IMG/VR virus record: IMGVR_UViG_3300037246_002397
Span: 1 to 22,125 of that record
Direction: 5' to 3' (one strand)
Source: a virus
Length of the DNA stretch: 22,125 nt
The notes below the pieces were generated by a model. The model did not search any database. It saw only the letters and a program-made list of their open reading frames with translations, and had not been told where the DNA came from. Shown here piece after piece: positions 6,545 to 13,699 of the stretch. How positions within the stretch are numbered: the stretch's first letter is position 1; the number at the start of each line of letters is the position of its first letter. The translations under genes and the position numbers were made by a program.

Positions 6545-6912
6545 AAACAGAAGAGATATTATTCAATCTTGAATCTACGTATGAGAGAATTAAAAAAGTA
6601 ACCGACAAGATTGATTTTGTTTGCGCTGATTTAAAGCCGGTCATAGATTATTTCTATAAGTATTTAAGTAAAAAGCAAGTAGAAGAGAGAGCTAAAGCTA
6701 AAGAATCATCTGAGTGGATTAAGGAATTGGGGAAAAATGCCATAGACAATCTAAAGGATGCAAAAGAAGGTGATCTTTCAAACGGGTTTGACCCATTTAT
6801 ACACCTAAATTATATTGCAGGCGATAGCGATCACATAATTCTCAAAGGATTTTTTACAACCCAACAACTCCAATCCCTACTAAACCACATGAACCAACAC
6901 AACAAGGAGTGA
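6541..6912 (+). CDS. hypothetical protein, 123 aa, possible distant paralog
   Basis: Helical N-terminus (YERIKKVTDKIDFVCADLKPVIDYF), a charged middle, and a C-terminal IHLNYIAGDSDHIILKGFF strand block placed like the ITITHNDYELIGEF block of the two upstream paralogs, so it may be a third, diverged copy. No enzymatic motif is visible. The C-terminus is Asn/Gln/His-rich. Starts by ATGA overlap and ends 4 bases before the next gene. Confidence 0.75.
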   Translation: MKTEEILFNLESTYERIKKVTDKIDFVCADLKPVIDYFYKYLSKKQVEERAKAKESSEWIKELGKNAIDNLKDAKEGDLSNGFDPFIHLNYIAGDSDHIILKGFFTTQQLQSLLNHMNQHNKE

Positions 6913-6916
6913 TCAA

Positions 6917-7147
6917 GTGAAAACAGAATACAAATACATCCAATTAAATTCATATGAAATAGGACCACCATGGAATAGGGTGAAAATTTGGCAAGTATTT
7001 AATAATAAGGACGAGTATATCTGCCAAATTGAATGGGATAATATTAGTGAGTACGTGTTATCAGAAGATAAAGAATCAATAAATAAAGGATGTTTAGAAG
7101 ATATCAATGATTTTATAACTCAGTTAATGGAGGAGAGGAAGGGATGA
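6917..7147 (+). CDS. hypothetical protein, 76 aa, GTG start
   Basis: Beta-rich first half with aromatic strands (YKYIQLNSYEI, VKIWQVFNNKDEYICQIEW) and a helical acidic end. Not recognised. The GTG at 6917 follows AAGGAG (6904-6909) by 7 bases. The stop overlaps the terminase-like gene start (ATGA), and the purine-rich GAGGAGAGGAAGG inside its last codons supplies that gene's ribosome binding site. Confidence 0.7.
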   Translation: MKTEYKYIQLNSYEIGPPWNRVKIWQVFNNKDEYICQIEWDNISEYVLSEDKESINKGCLEDINDFITQLMEERKG

Positions 7148-7938
7148 AACATCGAAATTGGCATCATGATTTAGCTGAAAATTATTACAAAAGAGCTTTA
7201 AAAGGTGAAATAAAAAAGCTTATGATATTTCAGCCACCAAGAACATCAAAAACAACTATGATGGTGAATGCAATATTAGACGCTCATAACATAAATGATC
7301 AACTTAATATTTCATCATACTATCAAACAAGAGCAGTTGCACTCCAAAAAGCAAGAATTGTAAAAAATGATCTTTCCGAAAAAGGGTTATTAACTCCTGA
7401 CGATCATAGTTTAACATATTTTGGTAGTGGGAAAAGCACTTACTATTCTATGTCAGTCTGTGGGCCAGCAGTACCGCAAACTGATATATGCTTTATTGAT
7501 GACACTGTAAAAAATATAGAAGAGTCTAAAAGCGAAGTGATTCAATCAAAGCTATATGACTGGTATGAAGTTCCTATCCAATGTTCATTATCAGAAGATC
7601 CTGTAATCGTCATCATATGCTCACGATGGGGCAAGAAAGACCTTCCGGGCAGGATATTGAAGAAAGAAGGTATAATGGAATATAATGGCAATCCTTCAAG
7701 ACATTGTGCTTTTTGGGAATGCATGGACGACAAGAAAGGAGAATGGACAGTTTTAAATCTTTTCTCAGAAATAGATGAATCAAATATAGCATGGAAGCAC
7801 CCAGATGACCCAAGAGGAATCGGCGATGCTCTATGGCCTGATAAATTTCCAATGTCACACCTTCAGCAATTCAAACATAATAAAAGTAATTGGTTGTCAC
7901 TGTGGCAAGGAACACCATCATCAGAATATACATTTTGA
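7144..7938 (+). CDS. stand-alone terminase-ATPase-like protein, paralog of terL N-terminus, 264 aa
   Basis: This protein aligns along its length with residues ~55-335 of the large terminase subunit at 8982: NWHHDL/NWHHRL, LMIFQPPRTSKTT/LMVYAPPRHMKSE (P-loop, 31-38 here), ICFIDD/LAGIDD (Walker B, 116-120), IICSRW/IVNTRW (157-162), GEWTVLNL/GEWTILCL and WKHPDDPRGIGDALWP/WKHPIDPREPGEALWP. It stops just where the large subunit continues into its nuclease domain. The central region (50-110) differs most. It may be an accessory motor regulator, an ATPase for another DNA task, or a decaying duplicate; the intact frame and strong ribosome binding site favour use. Confidence 0.8.
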   Translation: MKHRNWHHDLAENYYKRALKGEIKKLMIFQPPRTSKTTMMVNAILDAHNINDQLNISSYYQTRAVALQKARIVKNDLSEKGLLTPDDHSLTYFGSGKSTYYSMSVCGPAVPQTDICFIDDTVKNIEESKSEVIQSKLYDWYEVPIQCSLSEDPVIVIICSRWGKKDLPGRILKKEGIMEYNGNPSRHCAFWECMDDKKGEWTVLNLFSEIDESNIAWKHPDDPRGIGDALWPDKFPMSHLQQFKHNKSNWLSLWQGTPSSEYTF

Positions 7939-7972
7939 TTTCTGTTTGAATACGGTTAGTAGCTCATATAAA

Positions 7973-8049
7973 ATCAATTACGTAATCAACTGAATACAAC
8001 AGGCATATAGAAAAGCCTTAATTAAGATAATAACAATTACGTAATTGAT
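7973..8049. repeat. paired palindromic ATTACGTAAT repeats upstream of terS
   Basis: CAATTACGTAAT occurs at 7975-7986 and again at 8034-8045, 59 bases apart. The second copy is a perfect 14-bp palindrome (CAATTACGTAATTG, 8034-8047), and the first, read on the other strand, shares ATTACGTAATTGAT with it. The downstream copy touches the terS start codon at 8050, where no good ribosome binding site is seen. Possible roles are an operator controlling terS or the packaging recognition site bound by the small subunit. Confidence 0.5.
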
Positions 8050-8991
8050 ATGGCAGGAAGACCATGCAAGGTGTGCAAACTAAAAAAGACACATCCAGAA
8101 GCATACCGATTAATCAGTACCGAAATAAAGAAGGAAAAAGGGAAAGCTAAGATTAAACAACTACTAACAACCCTCAAAGAAAGATTTGGATTAAAAGTCA
8201 ATGGAGTTAACATATTCCGACACAAAGAACACCTCGCTAAAAACTCAGGAAAAGTCGTAAAACCAAAGAAGAAAAAAGCCACCGAAATGGAAGTTTACGC
8301 TGAAAATGGAGAGCTTCTATACACAAACATCCAAGAAATAATCGATGATTTAGACGATAAAGAGAAGCTTTTTTGCGAAGCTTATGTGAATACTCATAAT
8401 CATAATGGGACAAGTGCATATCTTGAAATATATCAAACACCTACGTATGGTTCAGCTGCAACTAAAGCCAGCCTTCTATTGAAAAAGGTAAATATTCAAT
8501 TATATATATCACACCTTATGAATGAATTATCCAAAGGGTTACGGGTATCTTCATCATTCGTAATCACAAGTTTAATGACAAATCTATCCAGATGTATGCA
8601 AGCAGAACCAGTTATGGGCAGGGATGGAGAGCCTATTGGTATTTATAATTATAATGCCAATGCTGCAAATAAGGCAATTGAACTGATCGGAAAACATATT
8701 GGAATGTTTGAAAAAGGAGACAATCAAGGAAATCAAAAACAAATATATGATAATCTTATCCAAAAAATGGCGAATAACGAAGTATCACCTGTTATGGCCT
8801 TATTCGAATTAGCAAAAGAAAAGCTTCCTTTCCAAGACATGGCTAAAATTCTTCTCAATAAAGCCGACTTAACCCAAATAACAGAAGGTCCGAAAAGAGA
8901 AGGGGACGATTTAAAGAAAGCATCTAACGATGAACTTGAAAACCGGTTGAGAATTATTTCCGATAAAAAGGAAAAGTTAAAATGCAGTTAG
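8050..8991 (+). CDS. terS: terminase small subunit, 313 aa
   Basis: It recognises the packaging site and regulates the large subunit. The N-terminus (GRPCKVC, C6/C9, then RHKEHL at 57-62) is a helix-turn-helix type DNA-binding module often fused to phage terminases. The core (100-165), LDDKEKLFCEAYV...GTSAYLEIYQTPTYGSAATKASLLLKKVNIQLYI, is typical of the Terminase_2/XtmA family. Residues 165-313 are a long helical and basic extension, giving a protein larger than the usual 150-200 aa. No clear ribosome binding site precedes the ATG; a palindrome occupies that space. The stop lies 10 bases inside terL. Confidence 0.88.
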   Translation: MAGRPCKVCKLKKTHPEAYRLISTEIKKEKGKAKIKQLLTTLKERFGLKVNGVNIFRHKEHLAKNSGKVVKPKKKKATEMEVYAENGELLYTNIQEIIDDLDDKEKLFCEAYVNTHNHNGTSAYLEIYQTPTYGSAATKASLLLKKVNIQLYISHLMNELSKGLRVSSSFVITSLMTNLSRCMQAEPVMGRDGEPIGIYNYNANAANKAIELIGKHIGMFEKGDNQGNQKQIYDNLIQKMANNEVSPVMALFELAKEKLPFQDMAKILLNKADLTQITEGPKREGDDLKKASNDELENRLRIISDKKEKLKCS

Positions 8992-10865
8992 CCTCTACTG
9001 TAGCAGAAACCTCTGAATTAGCACTGCTTGAGATAGAAGAACAGAGACTAAAGCTTGAGCTTGAAGAAAGAGATATACTAAGAGAGCTTGGCGGTAGAAC
9101 TACTTTCGGATACACAAAGTATACTTTCAGAGCATATAAGCGGGAAAACTGGCACCATAGATTAATAGCTGACTATCTTCAGATGGCAATTGAAAAGAAG
9201 ATAACCAGGCTAATGGTGTATGCGCCGCCTAGGCACATGAAAAGTGAAAATCTTGAAAGGGCTTTCTCTTATTCAATGGGAAAGAATCCAGATGATAAGA
9301 TTATCATTTGCGGCCATACTGCACCAAAAGCAAGAAAGATATCCAATCATATAAAATCCAATGTAACTGATCCAAGGCATCTTGATATATTTCCTGATTT
9401 TCCAGGTATTAATGGGGAAAATACGCAACATTTTTGGGAATTAGGGAATGGTTGGCGTGGGTCATTGTTAGCTGCTGGCCGGTCAGGTCCAATCACTGGT
9501 GAGGGATTTAATTTAGCTGGCATAGATGATTTAGTAAAGGATAGAGAGCAAGCAGAAAGTCCAACCTTCCATGAAAAAAACTACGATTGGTATTCATCTA
9601 CTTTTCTTTCCAGGCAGGACGAAGAAGATTCAGTAATTGTTATTGTAAATACAAGATGGAATCCAAAGGATATTTGTGGTCGTATTTTAGCAATTGATGG
9701 AATCAAAGAATATAACGGCCAATCACCAACTAAAGAAATTACCGGTGAAGATGGCGAACCTCAAACAATTACTTGCCCAGAATACAATGGTGATCCTAAT
9801 GGAGAATGGACTATTCTTTGTTTACCCGCGGAGATGGATCATGAATTTTATGAATGGAAACATCCCATCGACCCAAGAGAACCCGGCGAAGCTCTTTGGC
9901 CTGAACGATTCAGCACTAAACATTTAAAACAGTTCAAGAAAAATAAACATTCATGGAACTCTGAATGGCAACAACGACCGCGGCCAAAAGGTGGAAATGT
10001 TATTGACAGGTCATGGTTTAAGATCTGTCGTGACTTTCCAAGAAATGGAAAATTAGTTCGATTTTGGGACATGGCGTCTACCCCAAAAGAGGAAGCCAAA
10101 AAGAACGATCCTGATTTTACAGCAGGAGTTTTGGCAACATATGTTGATGGCAATATTTACATTATCGATATTGTTGCAACCAGGAAATCACCGAAAGCTC
10201 GTTGGGCATTAATGAAGCAGACTGCCGAGATGGATTATTTAAAGTATGGCGGCAAGGTACTGCAAGTATGGGAAGAGGAAGGCGGTAGTTCAGGAAAGGA
10301 TGCATCTGAGGTTTTAAAAGATGATGAAGTATTTGGAGAATATTTAAGGGCACCATTCCCTGTTAAAAAGAATAAACAATTTTATATCGACTATCTAGCT
10401 AATAAAGCTGAATCAGGAAATTTATATTGTGTAAATCCATCTGCAGGACTTGGAAAAGATGAAATAAATTGGCTGATCGAGAAATGCGATGGTAACACTT
10501 TCTTTGATGAAGCTGAAATTTGGCCAAGTAAATCAGCTCATGATGATAGACTTGATGCAGCTGCAAAAGCGTGTTTCATTCTAATCAAGAGAATTATAAA
10601 ATCATTCTTTGGCGAAGGTTCCGGAACTGAAGAAGAATATAAACCCCAACCCCACAACCCCGAAACAGAAAAAAATACAACCTTCCAATCCCTCGAAAAA
10701 GAAATTCTCACCAAAAGGAAAATAGACATCTCTAAAATCACTGACCTTGACCTTACTTTAACTATTTTAGAAGAAATATCAAGAAAATATGCAGAGAAGG
10801 GAGACTCCGTAACCACTCTATTAGTAATGGATGAGATAGAGCGAATAGAAGATAGTAGAAAATAA
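8982..10865 (+). CDS. terL: terminase large subunit, 627 aa
   Basis: ATP-driven DNA packaging motor and headful or cohesive-end nuclease. ATPase domain: P-loop APPRHMKSE (81-89, with Met where Gly is usual), Walker B LAGIDD (178-183), coupling motif IVNTRW (221-226). RNase H-like nuclease domain: VRFWDMAST with D363, acidic WEEEGG (430-435), and HDDRLDAAAKA (520-530) with D521/D522. This matches the large-terminase C-terminal type (TIGR01630/Terminase_6C). The start overlaps terS by 10 bases. A ~90-residue charged tail follows the nuclease domain. The portal gene normally next to terL is not in the downstream part of this window. Confidence 0.95.
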   Translation: MQLASTVAETSELALLEIEEQRLKLELEERDILRELGGRTTFGYTKYTFRAYKRENWHHRLIADYLQMAIEKKITRLMVYAPPRHMKSENLERAFSYSMGKNPDDKIIICGHTAPKARKISNHIKSNVTDPRHLDIFPDFPGINGENTQHFWELGNGWRGSLLAAGRSGPITGEGFNLAGIDDLVKDREQAESPTFHEKNYDWYSSTFLSRQDEEDSVIVIVNTRWNPKDICGRILAIDGIKEYNGQSPTKEITGEDGEPQTITCPEYNGDPNGEWTILCLPAEMDHEFYEWKHPIDPREPGEALWPERFSTKHLKQFKKNKHSWNSEWQQRPRPKGGNVIDRSWFKICRDFPRNGKLVRFWDMASTPKEEAKKNDPDFTAGVLATYVDGNIYIIDIVATRKSPKARWALMKQTAEMDYLKYGGKVLQVWEEEGGSSGKDASEVLKDDEVFGEYLRAPFPVKKNKQFYIDYLANKAESGNLYCVNPSAGLGKDEINWLIEKCDGNTFFDEAEIWPSKSAHDDRLDAAAKACFILIKRIIKSFFGEGSGTEEEYKPQPHNPETEKNTTFQSLEKEILTKRKIDISKITDLDLTLTILEEISRKYAEKGDSVTTLLVMDEIERIEDSRK

Positions 10866-10888
10866 TTTAAAAATAAGTTATTATTTAC

Positions 10889-10917
10889 TTGACCGATTTG
10901 GACAGTTCAATTAAAGT
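10889..10917 (+). promoter_or_regulatory. sigma70-like promoter after terL
   Basis: TTGACC (10889-10894) and TAAAGT (10912-10917, 4 of 6 matches to TATAAT) are separated by exactly 17 bases. Just upstream, AAATAA (10871-10876) and TTATTT (10881-10886) form a weak AT-only hairpin that could end the terL transcript. Downstream are a CTTAATTAAG palindrome (10918-10927) and the AGATCAGAATTAAAC repeat. The site would drive the small-gene series starting at 10965. Confidence 0.5.
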
Positions 10918-10927
10918 CTTAATTAAG

Positions 10928-10942
10928 AGATCAGAATTAAAC
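10928..10942 (+). repeat. AGATCAGAATTAAAC leader repeat, copy 1
   Basis: A 15-base exact copy recurs at 11374-11388. Both copies lie in leaders, 23 and 27 bases before the start codons of the genes at 10965 and 11415. A shared regulatory or RNA-processing site is plausible; duplication of the leader is the simplest origin. Confidence 0.5.
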
Positions 10943-10964
10943 TTTAACTAAAACGGAGAATCTA

Positions 10965-11219
10965 ATGTCTAAATTATCAGAAGCTCAAGAAAAAACATAC
11001 AATGAAATAAAAAACGCCCCTGAAGCTTCATTTGATTGTTTTACATACAAATCAAATAGGACTTATTCTGATGATTTTAATAGCAGAACAAAAGGATTTG
11101 TGTACGGTCATTTCCACGAAAGAACATTGAAGTCATTAGAGAAAAAAGGGCTTATAAAAGTTCATATATTTGGCGGTCCTCATGGTAGCGCAGCAAGAGA
11201 CGAAATAGAAATTATTTAA
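10965..11219 (+). CDS. small winged-helix-like protein, 84 aa
   Basis: MSKLSEAQEKTYNEIKNAP followed by HERTLKSLEKKGLIKVHIFGG resembles the short phage proteins with a winged-helix plan (helix, recognition helix 'TLKSLEKKGLI', wing strand). Full DNA-binding function is inferred only. GGAG at 10955-10958 lies 6 bases before the ATG. First gene downstream of the promoter at 10889. Confidence 0.7.
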   Translation: MSKLSEAQEKTYNEIKNAPEASFDCFTYKSNRTYSDDFNSRTKGFVYGHFHERTLKSLEKKGLIKVHIFGGPHGSAARDEIEII

Positions 11220-11225
11220 CAACCA

Positions 11226-11239
11226 GCCTCGAAAGGGGC
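11226..11239 (+). other. GNRA-capped RNA hairpin
   Basis: GCCTC (11226-11230), GAAA loop, GGGGC (11235-11239): five pairs including one T-G, closed by a classic GNRA tetraloop, 32 bases before the next small gene. It has no T-tract, so it is not a standard terminator; it could protect an mRNA end or mark a processing point. Confidence 0.35.
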
Positions 11240-11270
11240 ATTAATATAATACTTATCACTGAGAAAGAAA

Positions 11271-11372
11271 ATGTCAAAAAGAGATATAATCGCAATATCA
11301 ATAGCAGCAAACGTAATTAGTTTTGGATTAGGAATTATAGTTTGTCTGGAATTTGCCAGTCAATGTATTTAA
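11271..11372 (+). CDS. single-span membrane peptide, 33 aa
   Basis: MSKRDIIAISIAANVISFG continues into a hydrophobic LGIIVCLEF stretch, so about 22 residues form one transmembrane helix with a basic N-terminus. A purine-rich GAGAAAGAAA precedes the ATG but no strong AGGAG. The stop lies 1 base before the second AGATCAGAATTAAAC copy. It is plausible as a phage membrane peptide, but its shortness leaves doubt. Confidence 0.5.
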   Translation: MSKRDIIAISIAANVISFGLGIIVCLEFASQCI

Positions 11373-11373
11373 C

Positions 11374-11388
11374 AGATCAGAATTAAAC
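11374..11388 (+). repeat. AGATCAGAATTAAAC leader repeat, copy 2
   Basis: Exact 15-base match to 10928-10942, here in the leader of the gene at 11415. Confidence 0.5.
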
Positions 11389-11414
11389 CATACACACTTA
11401 ATTGGGGAATTAAG

Positions 11415-11609
11415 ATGAAAGCACAATTGATTAATTTACAAGTTAAATATTTCATGCTCAACGATAATTCTATCAACATAAATGATGCATTAAGTAAAAT
11501 TTCTACTCATTATGGAAAATATCAAAAGCAACTATCTAAATTAAGAAAACGTGAACTAATTAAAACGTTGAAAATGTTTAGTGATGATTTTTATAGATCT
11601 TTAAAATAG
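11415..11609 (+). CDS. small basic helical protein, 64 aa
   Basis: Unrecognised. Residues 20-64 are basic and helical (SKISTHYGKYQKQLSKLRKRELIKTLKMF). Ribosome binding site GGGGAA lies about 7 bases before the ATG. It follows the repeated leader element and belongs to the small-gene series. Confidence 0.65.
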   Translation: MKAQLINLQVKYFMLNDNSININDALSKISTHYGKYQKQLSKLRKRELIKTLKMFSDDFYRSLK

Positions 11610-11675
11610 CAATCACTCTCACGACCTCCGGTATTAATATATCGTTAGTCGTTAACTCTTAATTAAAGGAAAATA

Positions 11676-11963
11676 ATGAAATTACAATTAGGCAAAACAA
11701 TTGATGATCAGGAAATAGTAATCATTTTAAAAGATCTACCAAAATATAGCCAAATTAGCGTAAAACCATTAGCAGAATTAGACGTAAAAGACGAAATAGC
11801 CATTGATAACGGTTCAATTCAAATGGCACTATGGATTCTCTCAAAGGATGAAGTCGTAATAATCAAAGGAGCGACATTTGACACTGATTATTTGCCAATG
11901 ATGCAACAAAAAGCCGTTGATAAATATATTGGAAGCCTTGCTAAATCTTTAATGAAAAGCTAA
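11676..11963 (+). CDS. hypothetical protein, 95 aa
   Basis: Not recognised. Alternating strands and acidic turns (QEIVIILKDLP, QISVKPLAEL, EVVIIKGATF) suggest a small beta-rich fold closed by a C-terminal helix. AAAGGA precedes the ATG by 5 bases. Its leader carries the first clear copy of the TTAACTCTTAAT element (11652-11670). Confidence 0.72.
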   Translation: MKLQLGKTIDDQEIVIILKDLPKYSQISVKPLAELDVKDEIAIDNGSIQMALWILSKDEVVIIKGATFDTDYLPMMQQKAVDKYIGSLAKSLMKS

Positions 11964-11980
11964 CTCTTAATATAGGATAG

Positions 11981-12253
11981 ATGATGGGTAAATGGAAACA
12001 TACAGTAAATTTTAAATGGTTTTGGGACGTTGACGATTACACTATTGACGAAAAAGCAAAACACGCAGCTAGTGAGCTTGAGAAGCTTCTAAAACATTAC
12101 GAGGGTGACGACACTCTTGAAGAAATAATCTCTGATTTTAAGGATATCAGTAGCGATGATGTACCGGCAAAAATACACGACTTCGACAGTATAATGTATA
12201 ATCTTTATGATTGGGCTGATAGTGAAAAGGTTTGGGTTAAGACTCAATTCTAA
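11981..12253 (+). CDS. conserved-type phage protein, 90 aa
   Basis: It begins MMGKWKHTVNFKWFW, resembling a phage family I recall with an (M)xxWKHTxNIK start and a closing acidic YDYAD-W segment (here YNLYDWADSEKVWVKTQF). Function unknown. The first ATG lies 3 bases after the AGGA element and the second (11984) 6 bases after; 11984 may be the true start. Leader motif copy at 11961-11977. Confidence 0.72.
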   Translation: MMGKWKHTVNFKWFWDVDDYTIDEKAKHAASELEKLLKHYEGDDTLEEIISDFKDISSDDVPAKIHDFDSIMYNLYDWADSEKVWVKTQF

Positions 12254-12293
12254 CCATTAGTAGTTAAACATTAACTCTGTATCAAAGGTAAAA

Positions 12294-12488
12294 ATGTCAA
12301 GAGACATAGTATTTAAATCAGCTGGACACGTTGTAAATATCACTTCTGAAGGTGATAGATACAGGTTTATAAAATTGGGTCATCAAAAATGGGCGTGTGC
12401 CATTCCTGTATATCATATTTTTACATCGTCAGCGACCACACCTGAAAAGTTATTATCAGAATTTAATACTATTATTGCCGATAAATAA
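12294..12488 (+). CDS. small beta-rich protein, 64 aa
   Basis: Unrecognised. Strands HVVNITSEGDRYRFIKLGHQKWACAIPVYHIFTS alternate hydrophobic and polar residues, followed by a short C-terminal helix. AAAGG lies 5 bases before the ATG, within the leader motif copy at 12271-12288. Confidence 0.68.
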   Translation: MSRDIVFKSAGHVVNITSEGDRYRFIKLGHQKWACAIPVYHIFTSSATTPEKLLSEFNTIIADK

Positions 12489-12519
12489 CAATTAATCTTT
12501 ATATAGTAGGAGAAGGGAT

Positions 12520-12705
12520 ATGTTAGTTTTAAAAATACCAACTGAAGTTCTGGAAAAGCAATCTTTTATTGGAAACGATATTAGCGATTTTAACAATGCT
12601 GCGATCAGTGAGAGAAAAAAGTTCTTTGACCACTCGTCCCTAATTATTATTGATGGGTCTGAATATCTTGTTGATAATTCTTGGATTGTAGCGATAAGTA
12701 AATAA
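12520..12705 (+). CDS. hypothetical protein, 61 aa
   Basis: Unrecognised. It runs strand (MLVLKIPTEVL), helix (DFNNAAISERKKFFD), then two strands (SLIIIDGSEYLV, SWIVAIS). Strong TAGGAG at 12507-12512. Stands alone between two leader-motif copies. Confidence 0.68.
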   Translation: MLVLKIPTEVLEKQSFIGNDISDFNNAAISERKKFFDHSSLIIIDGSEYLVDNSWIVAISK

Positions 12706-12729
12706 CACTAAACTATTAAAAGGAACGCA

Positions 12730-13047
12730 ATGTACAAATCCTATTCTGACTTAACAGATCAGGAAAAAGAAGTATTAAAAACACATCGTAGGCAACAGGT
12801 AATTGAGCTACTCACTGGCAAAAAAATTGATCTTAAATTCTGTACCAGTGACTATCAATACAATGAAGATATCAGAAAAGGAAATCCAGGGCTAGACGAT
12901 ATGACTCTTCAGGAATTCCTTTTAAATAATTGCAAATTAGATTTTGTCACTGGTATCTGTGCCTTGGATACAATAGAGGCGATGATTACGGCGGATATTG
13001 ATAATGATAATAATTGTAGTGTGGAATTTTCGGACGATTGGAAATAA
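12730..13047 (+). CDS. hypothetical protein, 105 aa
   Basis: Unrecognised. Helical N-terminus (YSDLTDQEKEVLKTHRRQQVIELL), central region with three Cys, and a very acidic C-terminus rich in Asp and Asn, which could mimic DNA charge, though it is too short a stretch to argue for a DNA mimic. AAAAGGAA lies 6 bases before the ATG. Confidence 0.72.
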   Translation: MYKSYSDLTDQEKEVLKTHRRQQVIELLTGKKIDLKFCTSDYQYNEDIRKGNPGLDDMTLQEFLLNNCKLDFVTGICALDTIEAMITADIDNDNNCSVEFSDDWK

Positions 13048-13079
13048 TTAAACTATTAATCTTTAGGACGGGATACGTT

Positions 13080-13253
13080 ATGCCTAAATACGAAGTAAAA
13101 CTAAAAGACATTGAAATTTACGTTATCAAAGTTAGAGCAGATAACAAAGACAGCGCAATCGATAAAGCATGGGAAATGATTTGCACTGAAAAGGGAAAAG
13201 CTGAACACCATTATGACAGTGACGGTGAAAGTGACGCTACAGAAATTGATTAA
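13080..13253 (+). CDS. small phage protein, 57 aa
   Basis: MPKYEVKLKDIEIYVIKVRADNKD with SAIDKAWEMI matches a frequent phage plan: two strands, then a 'D-A-I-A' helix, then an acidic tail. Function unknown. A longer frame opens at 13038, but AGGAC at 13065-13069 and the leader motif fit the ATG at 13080. Confidence 0.7.
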   Translation: MPKYEVKLKDIEIYVIKVRADNKDSAIDKAWEMICTEKGKAEHHYDSDGESDATEID

Positions 13254-13276
13254 TAATCTTTAATATAGGAGTTGTT

Positions 13277-13435
13277 GTGACATATTATATTGATATTTAT
13301 GAATTTGGTACTTTAGAACCTATAGAGACAAAAGGTCCGTACACCGGATACAGGAAAGCATCAAAGATAGACGATGGCTTAAATATAAACCTAAACCATA
13401 GCAGGTTTTACACTAAAATTAGAGAATCAAGATAA
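13277..13435 (+). CDS. small protein, 52 aa, GTG start
   Basis: The GTG at 13277 follows TAGGAG by 5 bases, inside the best copy of the leader motif (13254-13271). The product is Tyr-rich at its start (TYYIDIYEFG) and ends basic. No ATG is available in a suitable position. Function unknown. Confidence 0.6.
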   Translation: MTYYIDIYEFGTLEPIETKGPYTGYRKASKIDDGLNINLNHSRFYTKIRESR

Positions 13436-13447
13436 AAAAGGCAGAAA

Positions 13448-13678
13448 ATGAACACACAAAAAAGAGCAACCAAACTCCTCGCTGAATTAGTAGGGTGTTT
13501 AGATACTAATGCTAAGATAGATAAGATTGTAGAGTTCGCAAGGAATGAGCAAGAGATAACAAAACAGGCTTGTAACAAAAATGTTTCAGAGTCGTGCAGA
13601 ATGATCGACAGTGGTATTTATTATTGCCATACAGTAAGAGAAATCAAGGAAGCGATAGACGGCACTAAAGTAGTTTAA
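13448..13678 (+). CDS. hypothetical protein, 76 aa
   Basis: Unrecognised, mainly helical, with four Cys spread along the chain (C17, C42, C50, C60 approximately), no CxxC spacing. Ribosome binding site AAAGG about 7 bases before the ATG. It starts 12 bases after the previous stop. Confidence 0.68.
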   Translation: MNTQKRATKLLAELVGCLDTNAKIDKIVEFARNEQEITKQACNKNVSESCRMIDSGIYYCHTVREIKEAIDGTKVV

Positions 13679-13699
13679 CCACTTATTGAGAGAGATGTT

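Larger units (their letters stand above)
11652..13271 (+). repeat. dispersed leader motif TTAAYTCTTAATATAGGA
   Basis: Related short sequences occur just before successive small genes: 11652-11670 (TTAACTCTTAATTAAAGGA), 11961-11977 (TAACTCTTAATATAGGA), 12271-12288 (TTAACTCTGTATCAAAGG), 12492-12512 (TTAATCTTTATATAGTAGG...), 12711-12724 (reduced form), 13056-13068 (TTAATCTTTAGGA) and 13254-13271 (TAATCTTTAATATAGGAG). They overlap the stop-to-start gaps and end in the ribosome binding site. The coordinates give the span over which the copies are scattered. Confidence 0.5.

Noticed and set aside
12730-13047. DNA-mimic anti-restriction protein
   Set aside because: Only the last ~20 residues are strongly acidic; the N-terminal part is basic, unlike Ocr or ArdA.
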